Source: Ensifer sp. LCM 4579 (lineage in GTDB: Bacteria; Pseudomonadota; Alphaproteobacteria; Rhizobiales; Rhizobiaceae). Taken from it: DNA of 46,689 nucleotides. The stretch covers positions 143,586 to 190,274 of the forward strand of contig NZ_MDDV01000005.1 in NCBI RefSeq assembly GCF_001854885.1. Direction: 5' to 3'. Both the position numbers and the translations under genes were made by a program. The notes below the pieces were generated by a model that saw only the letters and a program-made list of their open reading frames with translations, was not told the origin of the DNA and did not search any database. Positions 35,313 through 45,266 of the stretch are shown in pieces; within the stretch, counting starts at the first letter, position 1, and each line of letters starts with the position of its first letter.

Positions 35313-37517
35313 ATGACTCTGGATTCAACCGATTTATTCGGGGCCGTACTCGACCGCCGCGTGGTGCCCGTTCTGCTGCCGATGCCGGCGCCGAAGGCCT
35401 ATTCCTATGCGGTGCCCGATGGGATGGCGGTCGAGCCGGGCTCGATCGTGCAGGTGCCGCTCGGACCCCGGCTCGTGGTCGGCGTCGTGTGGGACGGTCC
35501 CGATGACGGCATGGTCGACCGCAAGAAGCTGAAAGCGGTCGAGAAGGTCTTCGACTGCCCGCCATTGACGCCCGACATGCGTGCCTTTCTCGACTGGGTG
35601 GCCGCCTATACGGTGACACCGCCGGGCCTCGTCGCCCGCATGGCGCTTCGCGCGCCCACCGCCTTCGATCCCGAACCGATGGTGGAGGCGCTGCGCCTGA
35701 CGGAGATGCGGCCGGAACGGATGACGGCGGCGCGCGAGCGGGTGATCGCCGCGGCCGGCGACGGCTATTCCTGGACCCGTTCCGGTCTCGCCCATGCGGC
35801 CGGTGTCTCCTTGAGCGTCATCGACGGTCTTCAGGCACAGGGCGTGTTCGAAACGTTCTTCATGCCGCCGCCGCCGGTCGTTGCCGCCCCCGATCCCGAC
35901 TTTACCGCTCCGCGTCTCGAAGGGCCGCAGAGGCAGGCGGCCGCCGATCTGGTCGCGGCGGTCGAGGAGGGCGAGTTCTCGGTATCGCTGATCGACGGGA
36001 TTACCGGATCCGGCAAGACCGAGGTCTATTTCGAGGCGATTGCCGCCACGCTTCGGGCGGGAAAGCAGGTGCTGATCCTGCTTCCCGAAATTGCGCTGAC
36101 CGCCAGCTTCCTCGAACGCTTCCAGGACCGTTTTGGGGCGAAGCCGGCGGAGTGGCATTCGGACCTCGCGCCCCGCACGAGGGAAAAGGTCTGGCGGCAG
36201 GTGACGACCGGCCAGGTGCGCGTCGTCGCCGGCGCCCGCTCTGCCCTTTTCCTTCCCTTCGAGGATCTTGGCCTCATCATCGTCGACGAGGAGCATGATC
36301 CTGCCTACAAGCAGGAGGATCGCGTTTTCTACAATGCTCGCGACATGGCGGTGGTGCGCGGGCGGATCAGCGGTTTCCCGGTCGTGCTCGTCTCCGCGAC
36401 GCCTTCGGTCGAAAGCCGGGTCAATGGCGAGGTCGGGCGCTACCGGCCGATCCATCTGCCGACCCGCTTCGGAGATGCGGCGCTGCCGCATCTCGGCATC
36501 GTCGACATGCGCCGCCATCCGCCGGAGCGCGGAGGTTTTCTCTCGCCGGTCCTCCTGAATGAGATCGGCAAGACGATCGACCGGGGCGAGCAGGCTCTTC
36601 TGTTCCTGAACCGCCGCGGCTATGCGCCGCTGACGCTCTGCCGCGTCTGCGGCCACCGCTTCCAATGCCCGGATTGCTCCAGCTGGCTCGTCGAGCATCG
36701 GTTCCGCAGGCAGATCCAGTGCCATCATTGCGGCTATTCGGAACGGACGCCGGAGGCGTGTCCCGAATGCGGCACGCTTGATCATCTCGTTGCCTGCGGC
36801 CCGGGCGTCGAGCGCATCGCGGAGGAGGTCGAGCGGCATTTTCCCGAAGCCCGCACCATCGTGCTGTCCTCCGACCTGATGGGCGTCAAGCGGCTGCGGC
36901 TGGAACTCGAGGCGATCGCCAGCGGCGAGGCGGATATCGTCATCGGCACACAGCTCGTCGCCAAGGGCCACAATTTTCCGATGATGACGCTGGTCGGCAT
37001 CGTCGACGCCGATCTCGGCCTTGCCAATGGCGATCCGCGTGCGGCCGAGCGAACATTCCAATTGTTGTCGCAGGTGACGGGCCGTGCAGGGCGAACGGGG
37101 CTGAAGAGCCTCGGCCTGCTACAGACCTACCAGCCGCAGCATCCGGTGATGCAGGCGATTGTTTCGGGGGATTCCGATGCCTTCTACGAGCGCGAGATCC
37201 AGGAGCGGGAACGCGCCGTGCTGCCGCCCTTCGGCCGGCTCGCCTCGATCATTGTTTCCGCCGATTCCCGCCAGGACGCCGAGGAACATGCGCGGTCCTT
37301 GCGCAGCGCCGCGCCGCAAGTCGACGGCATTTCGATTCTCGGGCCGGCCGAGGCGCCGCTGGCGCTGATCCGCGGCCGCCACCGATTCCGCCTGCTCGTC
37401 CACGGACGGCGCAGCAGCGACATGCAGGCCTTCCTGAAAGCGATGCTCGCTGCGGGTCCGAAAGAACGCGGATCGGTCAGCGTCCAGCTCGACGTCGATC
37501 CGCAGAGTTTCCTGTGA
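35313..37517 (+). CDS. priA: Primosomal protein N', replication restart helicase
   Basis: A 734-residue PriA, a 3'-to-5' superfamily 2 helicase that reloads the replisome at stalled forks. The N-terminal DNA-binding domain (about 10-200) begins with VVPVLLPMPAPKAYSYAVP. The P-loop is GITGSGKTEVYF (about residues 227-238), and the Walker B box is IIVDEEHD (about 323-330). Between helicase halves lies the zinc-binding region with paired cysteines (CRVCGHRFQCPDCSSW, CHHCGYSERTPEACPECG, about 446-491). The helicase motif GRAGRTG is near residue 590. Full length. The start ATG at 35313 has AAGGTC-type weak Shine-Dalgarno upstream. Confidence 0.96.
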   Translation: MTLDSTDLFGAVLDRRVVPVLLPMPAPKAYSYAVPDGMAVEPGSIVQVPLGPRLVVGVVWDGPDDGMVDRKKLKAVEKVFDCPPLTPDMRAFLDWVAAYTVTPPGLVARMALRAPTAFDPEPMVEALRLTEMRPERMTAARERVIAAAGDGYSWTRSGLAHAAGVSLSVIDGLQAQGVFETFFMPPPPVVAAPDPDFTAPRLEGPQRQAAADLVAAVEEGEFSVSLIDGITGSGKTEVYFEAIAATLRAGKQVLILLPEIALTASFLERFQDRFGAKPAEWHSDLAPRTREKVWRQVTTGQVRVVAGARSALFLPFEDLGLIIVDEEHDPAYKQEDRVFYNARDMAVVRGRISGFPVVLVSATPSVESRVNGEVGRYRPIHLPTRFGDAALPHLGIVDMRRHPPERGGFLSPVLLNEIGKTIDRGEQALLFLNRRGYAPLTLCRVCGHRFQCPDCSSWLVEHRFRRQIQCHHCGYSERTPEACPECGTLDHLVACGPGVERIAEEVERHFPEARTIVLSSDLMGVKRLRLELEAIASGEADIVIGTQLVAKGHNFPMMTLVGIVDADLGLANGDPRAAERTFQLLSQVTGRAGRTGLKSLGLLQTYQPQHPVMQAIVSGDSDAFYEREIQERERAVLPPFGRLASIIVSADSRQDAEEHARSLRSAAPQVDGISILGPAEAPLALIRGRHRFRLLVHGRRSSDMQAFLKAMLAAGPKERGSVSVQLDVDPQSFL

Positions 37518-37662
37518 TCGCGATCGCTTGCAAGAGACTGCCGATTCCCATCGCCGCTTACATGGGCTAGATGAGGAGGCGCAACGGCGAATCACCTGCT
37601 GCATGCCGGACATGCTGCAATTCAAGAACGAGGCGCTGCGCAAGATCATCTGCCGCGGGGGA

Positions 37663-38055
37663 ATGGACATGGAGTTCTATATTCCGACGGAAACCGGGGA
37701 GTTCATGGCCTTCTCAGCGGCCGGTGTGGCGGCGCTGATCGGTCTCGTCATGCTGTTCGCCCCGCGCCTTGCCTTTCGCGCGGCCGGTATCGGCCTTGCC
37801 GAAGGGCGCCGCGGCGGCCTGGCGGAGGCCCGGTCCACGATGGGCGGCATGCATGTCGGTCTTGGTCTCGGGGCCATCCTGCTCGCCCAGCCGATGGTCT
37901 ATCTCGCCATCGGAGCCGCCTTTGCGCTTGCGGCTTTCGGTCGCGCGCTGTCGATGATGAGCGACAATGGCGCAACGCTCTTCAACTGGCTCGCACTCGC
38001 CGTCCAGGCGGCGCTCGCGGCCCTTCCGCTTGCCTATGTCTTCGGTCTGATCTGA
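37663..38055 (+). CDS. Small four-helix membrane protein, DUF4345-like
   Basis: A 130-residue membrane protein with four hydrophobic segments (about residues 15-35, 55-75, 78-98 and 106-128). EARSTMGGMHVGLGLGAILL and FGRALSMMSD follow the pattern of DUF4345, a small membrane family of unknown function. ATG codons at 37663 and 37669 are both possible, preceded by a GGGGG stretch; the frame is open further upstream, but that part shows no family sequence. It sits between priA and the atp operon in the same direction. No function is proposed. Confidence 0.7.
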   Translation: MDMEFYIPTETGEFMAFSAAGVAALIGLVMLFAPRLAFRAAGIGLAEGRRGGLAEARSTMGGMHVGLGLGAILLAQPMVYLAIGAAFALAAFGRALSMMSDNGATLFNWLALAVQAALAALPLAYVFGLI

Positions 38056-38293
38056 CCGGAGCCGCGGGTACGCAGCGGAATTTACGGCAAAATCAACTCG
38101 AACCGGGCGGGTAATGCCGCATTCCTGGCCCTGGCGTGTTGCTAGTCCAAACATCCTATGCTAGACGAACCGCGAATTGCGGGGGAAGTGGGTCTCACGG
38201 CCTCGATATCCTGCGAGTTATTGCAGCAAATTCAAGACGTTAGGTGAACAGTTCGCTGCCACTGACGCTCTTGGATGATTTTGAGAGAAGCTT

Positions 38294-38860
38294 GTGCCCG
38301 TGGCAGACACATCCCAGCTTATTTCCGGTGTTGCAGAAAGATATGCCTCCTCGCTCTTCGAGCTGGCGCTCGAGGCCGGCTCGGTCGATGTGGTTGGCGC
38401 CGAACTCGCTCGCGTCCAGGCGCTGATCGACGGCAGCGACGACCTGAAGCGGCTGGTCGTGAGCCCGGTCTTTTCCGCCGACGATCAGTTCAAGGCCGTT
38501 TCGGCGCTTGTCGAGAAGGTCGGCTTTTCCGGGCTGGTCGGCAACTTCCTCAAGGTCGTTGCCCGCAATCGTCGCCTCTTTGCGCTGCCGGGCATCATCA
38601 AGGCCTTCCGCCTGATCGCTGCGCGCCACCGGGGCGAAGTCACCGCCGACGTCACGTCGGCGCATGTGCTCACTGAAGCGCAGCAAACCGAATTGAAGGC
38701 GACGCTGAAAGGCGTCACCGGCAAAGACGTGGCGATCAACGTCACCGTCGACCCGTCTATTCTTGGAGGTCTGATCGTCAAGGTCGGGTCCCGCCAGATT
38801 GACACCTCCCTTCGCACCAAACTCTCTACCCTTAAGCTTGCACTGAAAGAGGTCGGCTGA
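38294..38860 (+). CDS. atpH: ATP synthase F1 delta subunit
   Basis: A 188-residue delta (OSCP) subunit, the stator link between the F1 head and the Fo b subunits. The N-terminal helical domain has [15 protein letters not shown] (about 13-27). The C-terminal domain has [21 protein letters not shown] and [18 protein letters not shown], the universal OSCP signature. The start is GTG at 38294, or GTG two codons later; I keep the first because it matches the family length as I remember it. It is the first gene of atpHAGDC, with atpA overlapping its stop by one base. Confidence 0.95.
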   Translation: MPVADTSQLISGVAERYASSLFELALEAGSVDVVGAELARVQALIDGSDDLKRLVVSPVFSADDQFKAVSALVEKVGFSGLVGNFLKVVARNRRLFALPGIIKAFRLIAARHRGEVTADVTSAHVLTEAQQTELKATLKGVTGKDVAINVTVDPSILGGLIVKVGSRQIDTSLRTKLSTLKLALKEVG

Positions 38861-40389
38861 TGGATATCCGCGCCGCGGAAATCTCCGCAATTCTCAAAGA
38901 TCAGATCAAAAATTTCGGCCAGGAAGCAGAAGTCTCCGAAGTCGGTCAGGTGCTTTCCGTCGGTGACGGTATTGCCCGCGTCTACGGTCTCGACAATGTC
39001 CAGGCAGGCGAGATGGTCGAATTCCCCGGCGGAATTCGCGGCATGGCGCTGAACCTCGAATCCGACAATGTCGGCGTGGTTATCTTCGGTTCCGACCGTG
39101 ACATCAAGGAAGGCGACACGGTCAAGCGGACCGGCGCCATCGTGGACGTTCCGGTTGGTCCGGAATTGCTCGGCCGCGTCGTCGACGCGCTCGGCAACCC
39201 GATCGACGGCAAGGGCCCGATCAATGCCAAGCAGCGCGCCCGCGTCGACGTCAAGGCGCCCGGCATCATTCCGCGCAAGTCGGTTCACGAGCCGATGTCG
39301 ACCGGCCTCAAGGCCATCGATGCGCTGATCCCGGTCGGCCGCGGCCAGCGCGAGCTCGTCATCGGCGACCGCCAGACCGGCAAGACCGCGATCATCCTCG
39401 ACACGATCCTCAACCAGAAGTCCATTCACGACAACGGTCCGGAAAGTGACAAGCTTTATTGCGTCTATGTCGCCATCGGCCAGAAGCGCTCGACGGTCGC
39501 GCAGTTCGTGAAGGTGCTCGAGGAGCGCGGTGCGCTGCAATACTCGATCATTGTCGCCGCGACCGCTTCCGATCCGGCGCCGATGCAGTATCTCGCGCCC
39601 TTCGCCGGCTGCACCATGGGCGAATATTTCCGCGACAACGGCAAGCACGCGCTGATCGGCTATGACGACCTCTCCAAGCAGGCCGTTGCCTACCGCCAGA
39701 TGTCGCTGCTGCTCCGCCGCCCGCCGGGCCGCGAAGCCTATCCGGGCGACGTCTTCTACCTGCATTCGCGCCTGCTGGAGCGTGCTGCGAAGCTCAGCGA
39801 CGACAATGGCGCCGGCTCGCTGACGGCGCTGCCGGTCATCGAGACCCAGGGCAACGACGTGTCCGCGTTCATTCCGACGAACGTGATCTCGATCACCGAC
39901 GGCCAGATCTTCCTTGAAACCGACCTGTTCTACCAGGGTATCCGCCCGGCCGTTAACGTCGGTCTGTCGGTGTCGCGCGTCGGTTCCGCCGCCCAGATCA
40001 AGGCGATGAAGCAGGTTGCCGGCTCGATCAAGGGCGAACTCGCGCAGTATCGCGAAATGGCGGCCTTCGCCCAGTTCGGCTCGGATCTCGACGCCGCGAC
40101 GCAGCGCCTCTTGAACCGCGGTGCCCGCCTGACCGAACTCCTGAAGCAGCCGCAGTTCTCGCCGCTGAAGACGGAAGAGCAGGTTGCAGTGATCTTCGCC
40201 GGCGTCAACGGCTATCTCGACAAGCTGCCCGTCAACCAGGTCAGCAAGTTCGAGCAGGGCCTGCTTTCCTACCTGCGGTCGGAAGGCAAGGACGTGCTGG
40301 AAGCCATCCGCAAGGAGAAGGCGATCTCGGACGACATCAAGGGCAAGCTGAAGGCCGCTATCGACAGCTTCGCCAAGTCTTTCGCCTGA
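38860..40389 (+). CDS. atpA: ATP synthase F1 alpha subunit
   Basis: A 509-residue alpha subunit. It forms the non-catalytic nucleotide sites of the F1 hexamer. The P-loop GDRQTGKT lies near residues 169-176, and [20 protein letters not shown] near 355-374 holds the conserved arginine region that completes the catalytic site on beta. Length and all main blocks are normal. Its ATG overlaps the atpH stop (TGATG), and atpG starts 27 bp after its stop. Confidence 0.98.
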   Translation: MDIRAAEISAILKDQIKNFGQEAEVSEVGQVLSVGDGIARVYGLDNVQAGEMVEFPGGIRGMALNLESDNVGVVIFGSDRDIKEGDTVKRTGAIVDVPVGPELLGRVVDALGNPIDGKGPINAKQRARVDVKAPGIIPRKSVHEPMSTGLKAIDALIPVGRGQRELVIGDRQTGKTAIILDTILNQKSIHDNGPESDKLYCVYVAIGQKRSTVAQFVKVLEERGALQYSIIVAATASDPAPMQYLAPFAGCTMGEYFRDNGKHALIGYDDLSKQAVAYRQMSLLLRRPPGREAYPGDVFYLHSRLLERAAKLSDDNGAGSLTALPVIETQGNDVSAFIPTNVISITDGQIFLETDLFYQGIRPAVNVGLSVSRVGSAAQIKAMKQVAGSIKGELAQYREMAAFAQFGSDLDAATQRLLNRGARLTELLKQPQFSPLKTEEQVAVIFAGVNGYLDKLPVNQVSKFEQGLLSYLRSEGKDVLEAIRKEKAISDDIKGKLKAAIDSFAKSFA

Positions 40390-40416
40390 GCGGATTCCAA
40401 CTAGGACGGACAACGG

Positions 40417-41301
40417 ATGCCTTCACTTAAGGATCTGAAGAACCGGATCGCCTCCGTCAAGGCGACGCAGAAGATCACCAAGGCGATGAAGATGGTCGCC
40501 GCGGCGAAGCTTCGGCGCGCCCAGGAGGCGGCCGAGGCCGCCCGGCCCTATTCGCAGCGCATGGCTGCCGTTCTCGCCAATATCGCCCAGGCGGTCGGCG
40601 CAGACGACAGCGTGCCGCAACTGATGACGGGCACCGGCAGGGAAGACACGCACCTGTTGATCGTCTGCACGGCCGAACGCGGCCTCTGCGGCGGCTTCAA
40701 CTCGCAGATCGCCCGCTTTGCCCGCGATCACGTGCGCAAGCTGCTCGCGCAGGGCAAGACGGTCAAGATCATCTGCGTCGGCAAGAAGGGCTTCGATATC
40801 CTTCGGCGGGAATTCGCGTCGCTGATCATCGACCGCGTCGATCTGCGCGAGGTCAAGAAGATCGGCTTCGAGAACGCCGACCGGATCGGTCACAAGGTCA
40901 TCGAACTCTTCGAAAAGGGCGAGTTCGACGTCTGCACCTTGTTCTATTCCGAGTTCAAGTCCGTCATTTCGCAGGTTCCGACTGCCCAGCAGCTGATCCC
41001 GGCATCGGCCGGCGAGACCGTGGCCGCCCAGGATCAGAGCGCATCGGCCATCTACGAATACGAACCGGACGCTGCGGCCATCCTCACCGATCTCATTCCG
41101 CGCAACATTTCGGTCCAGATCTTCCGGGCCCTGCTCGAGAACGTCGCCGGTGAGATGGGCGCCAAGATGAGTGCCATGGACAATGCGACGCGCAATGCCG
41201 GTGAGATGATCAACAAGCTGACGCTCAATTACAACCGTCAGCGGCAGGCGCAGATCACCAAGGAACTCATTGAAATCATCTCTGGCGCGGAAGCGCTCTA
41301 A
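40417..41301 (+). CDS. atpG: ATP synthase F1 gamma subunit
   Basis: A 294-residue gamma subunit, the rotating central shaft. The N-terminal coiled-coil helix ([20 protein letters not shown], residues 3-22) and the C-terminal helix with [20 protein letters not shown] and [19 protein letters not shown] (about 243-290) are the universal signature segments that form the axle. The middle Rossmann-like part has [10 protein letters not shown] near residue 89-98. It lies between atpA and atpD with short gaps (27 and 24 bp). Confidence 0.97.
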   Translation: MPSLKDLKNRIASVKATQKITKAMKMVAAAKLRRAQEAAEAARPYSQRMAAVLANIAQAVGADDSVPQLMTGTGREDTHLLIVCTAERGLCGGFNSQIARFARDHVRKLLAQGKTVKIICVGKKGFDILRREFASLIIDRVDLREVKKIGFENADRIGHKVIELFEKGEFDVCTLFYSEFKSVISQVPTAQQLIPASAGETVAAQDQSASAIYEYEPDAAAILTDLIPRNISVQIFRALLENVAGEMGAKMSAMDNATRNAGEMINKLTLNYNRQRQAQITKELIEIISGAEAL

Positions 41302-42840
<1,539 letters not shown>

Positions 42841-42853
42841 TCCTGACATCGTG

Positions 42854-42882
42854 AACCGTGGCGCATGGCGCCACGGTTTTCA
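42854..42882 (+). terminator. Terminator-like hairpin inside the atp operon
   Basis: A perfect 11-bp stem (AACCGTGGCGC with GCGCCACGGTT), ATG loop, then TTC. The stem ends in TT and two more T follow, so the T-run is four. It lies between atpD (stop 42840) and atpC (start 42959) and probably lowers atpC transcription relative to atpD. Confidence 0.7.
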
Positions 42883-42958
42883 TTCTGCCGCGGCGTCAGC
42901 GGTTGAAAACATGCACAGCCGCCGTTCGTCACGGTGCGCTTACCAGAAGTGAATGGTC

Positions 42959-43363
42959 ATGGCCGACAGTTTCAATTTCGAACTTGTTTCCCCGGAGCGC
43001 CTGCTGCTTTCCGCGCAGGTGACCGAAGTCGTCATCCCGGCAACCGAGGGTGAAATGACCGTGATGGCCAACCACGCCCCGACCATGACGACCGTCAAGC
43101 CGGGTGTCGTCACCGTCAAGATGGCCGACGGCACGAGCGAGCGTTTCGCCGTGTTCGGCGGTTTCGCCGATATCCTGCCGACCGGCTGCACGCTGCTTGC
43201 CGAATCGGCGGTCCATGTCGACGAACTCGACCGTACGGTGCTCGAGAACCGTATCGCCTCGGTCAGGGCCGAACTCGAAGGTGCCGGCGACGAGAAGAAG
43301 ACCCGTATCGAACAGTTCATCGCCGAACTGACCAAGCTCGGCGAGGTCGTCATCCCGGCCTGA
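42959..43363 (+). CDS. atpC: ATP synthase F1 epsilon subunit
   Basis: A 134-residue epsilon subunit that couples the gamma shaft to the c-ring and can brake ATP hydrolysis. The N-terminal beta sandwich has FNFELVSPERLLLSAQVTEV (residues 5-24), VVIPATEGEMTVMANHAPTM and FAVFGGFADI, which are conserved. The C-terminal helical part (about 90-134) is present. ATG codons at 42953 and 42959 are both possible. The 118-bp gap after atpD is much longer than others in the operon and contains a hairpin. A strong intrinsic terminator follows the gene. Confidence 0.95.
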   Translation: MADSFNFELVSPERLLLSAQVTEVVIPATEGEMTVMANHAPTMTTVKPGVVTVKMADGTSERFAVFGGFADILPTGCTLLAESAVHVDELDRTVLENRIASVRAELEGAGDEKKTRIEQFIAELTKLGEVVIPA

Positions 43364-43406
43364 AAGGGTCATCCCGATAAGGGAGACTGACCAGGAGATG
43401 CAGCAG

Positions 43407-43434
43407 ACCCCGCTTCGCGCGGGGTTTTTTTTTT
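43407..43434 (+). terminator. Intrinsic terminator of atpHAGDC
   Basis: A 7-bp stem (ACCCCGC with GCGGGGT), TTCGC loop and a run of ten T (43425-43434). The group II intron begins at the very next base. Confidence 0.93.
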
Positions 43435-43977
43435 GTGCGCCAGGCATGGCGCGTAGCGCCGTGGCTGGCGCTGTCTTGACCGCTGTGGTGGTGGTCGGGG
43501 CGACTTGGAGGTGCAAGTCCTCTGCGGGCCCTGGTGATGGGAACCGCTAGCCGAACAGCAAGGGCGTCGCCGCGAGGCGGGGTCTAAAGGAAGCTGTAAG
43601 CAAAGTACCGGCCTGACGAACTGGAAGCGCATAGGAGGCGTCCGCATCCGGGCGAGGGGGCCAAAAGACCCGAAGCCCGATACCACCCGGAGGGTGCGGC
43701 CGTAAATGCGACAGGTATATGGCACGAAGGTCGCGCGTCTTACCCTGACGGAGCGGCGCGCATGTGAATCGGCCTACAATGGTCCTGGCCCCTGGTGGAA
43801 TGCCGGAGCCAGTCACATGAACGATGCTTTCCGCAAGGCCTTCTTCGACCGGCTCGGGCTGATCTGGCTCCAACTGGAACTCAGACGCCTGAACCACGCT
43901 TCATGAACCGCCGTGTACCGAGCCGTACGCACGGTGGTGTGGGAGGAGGGGCGCCGCAAGGCTCCCTCCTACCCGAT
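43435..43977 (+). mobile_element. Group II intron, class C-like, reverse transcriptase largely deleted
   Basis: The segment begins with GTGCGCCAGGCATGGCGC, the GTGYG-type 5' end of a group II intron. Domain I hallmarks follow, with CCGCTAGCCGAACAGCAAGG (43540-43562 region), CTAAAGGAAGCTG and GGCCTGACGAACTGGAAGCG, in the same order as in the Oceanobacillus iheyensis class C intron that I know. Domain V, GAACCGCCGTG (43905-43915) with CACGGTGGTG (43930-43939), keeps the CGC triad. Domain VI (43941-43977) ends in CTACCCGAT with a candidate branch A at 43971, 7 nt from the 3' end. Class C introns typically insert after intrinsic terminators, as here. The domain IV reading frame is missing except for a stub, so the intron could move only with a reverse transcriptase supplied from elsewhere. 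Confidence 0.88.
43766..43906 (+). pseudogene. C-terminal stub of the intron-encoded reverse transcriptase
   Basis: An in-frame remnant of about 46 codons: ESAYNGPGPWWNAGASHMND and then AFRKAFFDRLGLIWLQLELR, ending with a TGA that overlaps the start of domain V. The GPWWNAGASHMN and FFDRLGL segments resemble the C-terminus of bacterial group II intron reverse transcriptases as I remember them. No RT motifs such as YADD are present. The joint with domain III sequence lies near 43745-43765, so one internal deletion of roughly 1.2 kb explains the present structure. Expression is not expected. Confidence 0.6.
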
Positions 43978-44437
43978 CCGATCGATACGCGTGCTTGAGC
44001 GGCGTCCCCCTCCAGACCGACTTGGTATATCGTCATGCCGCCAGACGTCACGACCGCGAGGTAAGGAGCATCGCCCCGCATTGCCACCAAACGGCGAATT
44101 CGGCTTAACCGTTGAGGGTTGTCATTTAGTAGTGTCCCGTCGACCAGGAATAGTAGTGGCCTATCCTGCCATTCATACACGCCGCCCAAAGCCGCTAAAT
44201 CGGCATCGCCAGATAGCCGCGCTGCTGTAAGCGTGGCGTGGGGAAGCAGTTCGGGGCCATCGACATCGAACTTCAGCAGCGATGTAGGGTCACCGCCATA
44301 CTGTTGCAGAATATCGTCAAAGCCGATCATCGGGGGCACCAATGCCGCGTTTTGGATGCCGGCATTAAGTCCCGCTCGGCAAATCAGGGCGCTAAGGCGT
44401 ATTTGCGCAACTCCTCTTGGCGACGATCCGACCCCAT
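43978..44437 (-). pseudogene. Broken gene of unknown family
   Basis: I do not recognise this gene. A likely start is the ATG at 44437 with GGCGGA just upstream, reading MGSDRRQEELRKYALA, then a stop near 44389. In the next frame the protein-like sequence continues with LICRAGLNAGIQNAALVPP, FDDILQQYGGDPTSLLKFDV, ALGGVYEWQDRPLLFLVDG and RRLVAMRGDAPYLAVVTSGG. This pattern indicates one frameshift. At 43978 the frame runs into the group II intron, so the 3' end is lost. MRGDAPYLAVV-type sequence is reminiscent of N-terminal parts of DNA methylase or restriction-related proteins, but this is only a weak recollection. It converges on the intron and atpC. Confidence 0.5.
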
Positions 44438-44563
44438 GTCCGCCTACTACGCGCCACCTGCGTCCGCGTATTGAGCCATAGCGGGCACTCCCACCCATGG
44501 TCGAACGCGGAGATTGGCGTCCGAGTACTCGAAAGTCGGCAATCCGCTTAGGGCCAGACACCA

Positions 44564-44947
44564 TCAAAGGACTCCCGCGATATCGGTACGTGCGAAATCC
44601 TCACCCACATAGAGCAAGCGGCACCCATACTCCTTGGCGACTTCATAGGCGAAGCAGTCCCCGAAATTCAGCGCTGCCGGATGGGAACCTTTGCCCCAGC
44701 TTTGGTAAGCATGCGCGATGCGCCGCGCCGATGCCGGCGTCACGCTGACGACTTCGAAGCCGAGCCCTTCAATGAGGCGCTCCATCTCCTCGCCGACATT
44801 TCGTCGAGCGGCGACAATCAACGCCTCTGCCACCGTGCCGGCGGAAATCAGGAGATCGCCATCGGCTTCCAGTGCTGCGACGCAAGCATCCGCGCCCTGT
44901 TCATTGAGCACGATCGCCATTAGAGCCGACGTATCGACCGCCATCAT
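44564..44947 (-). CDS. vapC: VapC-type PIN-domain toxin
   Basis: A 127-residue PIN-domain ribonuclease. The acidic metal-binding residues are Asp5 in AVDTSALMAI, Glu41 in TVAEALIV, Asp97 in NFGDCFAYEVAKE and Asp117 in YVGEDFARTDI, all in the expected places. Such toxins cut tRNA or rRNA and are held in check by the co-translated antitoxin. It starts within the antitoxin stop (ATGA overlap). The frame is intact and full length, so it is probably functional. It lies in the accessory stretch between the intron and the saccharopine-dehydrogenase-family gene. Confidence 0.92.
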   Translation of the reverse strand: MMAVDTSALMAIVLNEQGADACVAALEADGDLLISAGTVAEALIVAARRNVGEEMERLIEGLGFEVVSVTPASARRIAHAYQSWGKGSHPAALNFGDCFAYEVAKEYGCRLLYVGEDFARTDIAGVL

Positions 44948-45201
44948 TCGGGCAGGCCGTCATCGCCATAGAGGAAATCCTGGCTGCGCGCCGCGCTTGG
45001 CCCGGCTGCCGCCTTGGCGGCTGCGGATGCCCGCACAGCCTCAAGCAGCGTCCGACGGGATTTTCGGTCCGTCGCCGCCTTGATAGGCACCAGCCGCACG
45101 GCAGCGTGGCCGTGCCGTGTCAAGATGACGTCATCCCCAGCCTCGGCTCGCCGAACTAGCTCTGTCAACTGTCCCTTAGCTTCTGTCACAGACACTTGCA
45201 T
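44944..45201 (-). CDS. Phd/YefM-type antitoxin of the VapC module
   Basis: An 85-residue antitoxin. The N-terminal half, QVSVTEAKGQLTELVRRAEAG and DVILTRHGHAAVRLVP, is the Phd/YefM fold that binds DNA and the operator. The C-terminal part (ASAAAKAAAGPSAARSQDFL, YGDDGLPE) is flexible and would wrap VapC; the RSQDFLYGDDGLP ending is common to VapC-linked antitoxins as I recall. Two GGACCAT-type palindromes upstream are its probable binding sites. It overlaps the toxin gene by 4 bases. Confidence 0.88.
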   Translation of the reverse strand: MQVSVTEAKGQLTELVRRAEAGDDVILTRHGHAAVRLVPIKAATDRKSRRTLLEAVRASAAAKAAAGPSAARSQDFLYGDDGLPE

Positions 45202-45212
45202 GGCTTACTCCA

Positions 45213-45266
45213 AATTGGACCATATGATGGTCCAATTCTCTCTTATGTTTAGACCATTTGATGGTC
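45213..45266. promoter_or_regulatory. Two operator palindromes of the Phd/VapC module
   Basis: Site 1 is a perfect 11-bp inverted repeat (AATTGGACCAT with ATGGTCCAATT, spacer ATG) at 45213-45237. Site 2 has arms GACCAT and ATGGTC with spacer TTG at 45252-45266. Their centres are 34 bp apart. Site 1 begins 12 bp upstream of the antitoxin start. Confidence 0.75.

Noticed and set aside
43978..44330. Reading the minus-strand frame through to 43881 as one intact gene
   Set aside because: Its last 30 or so codons lie inside the group II intron, so the end is an accident of insertion.
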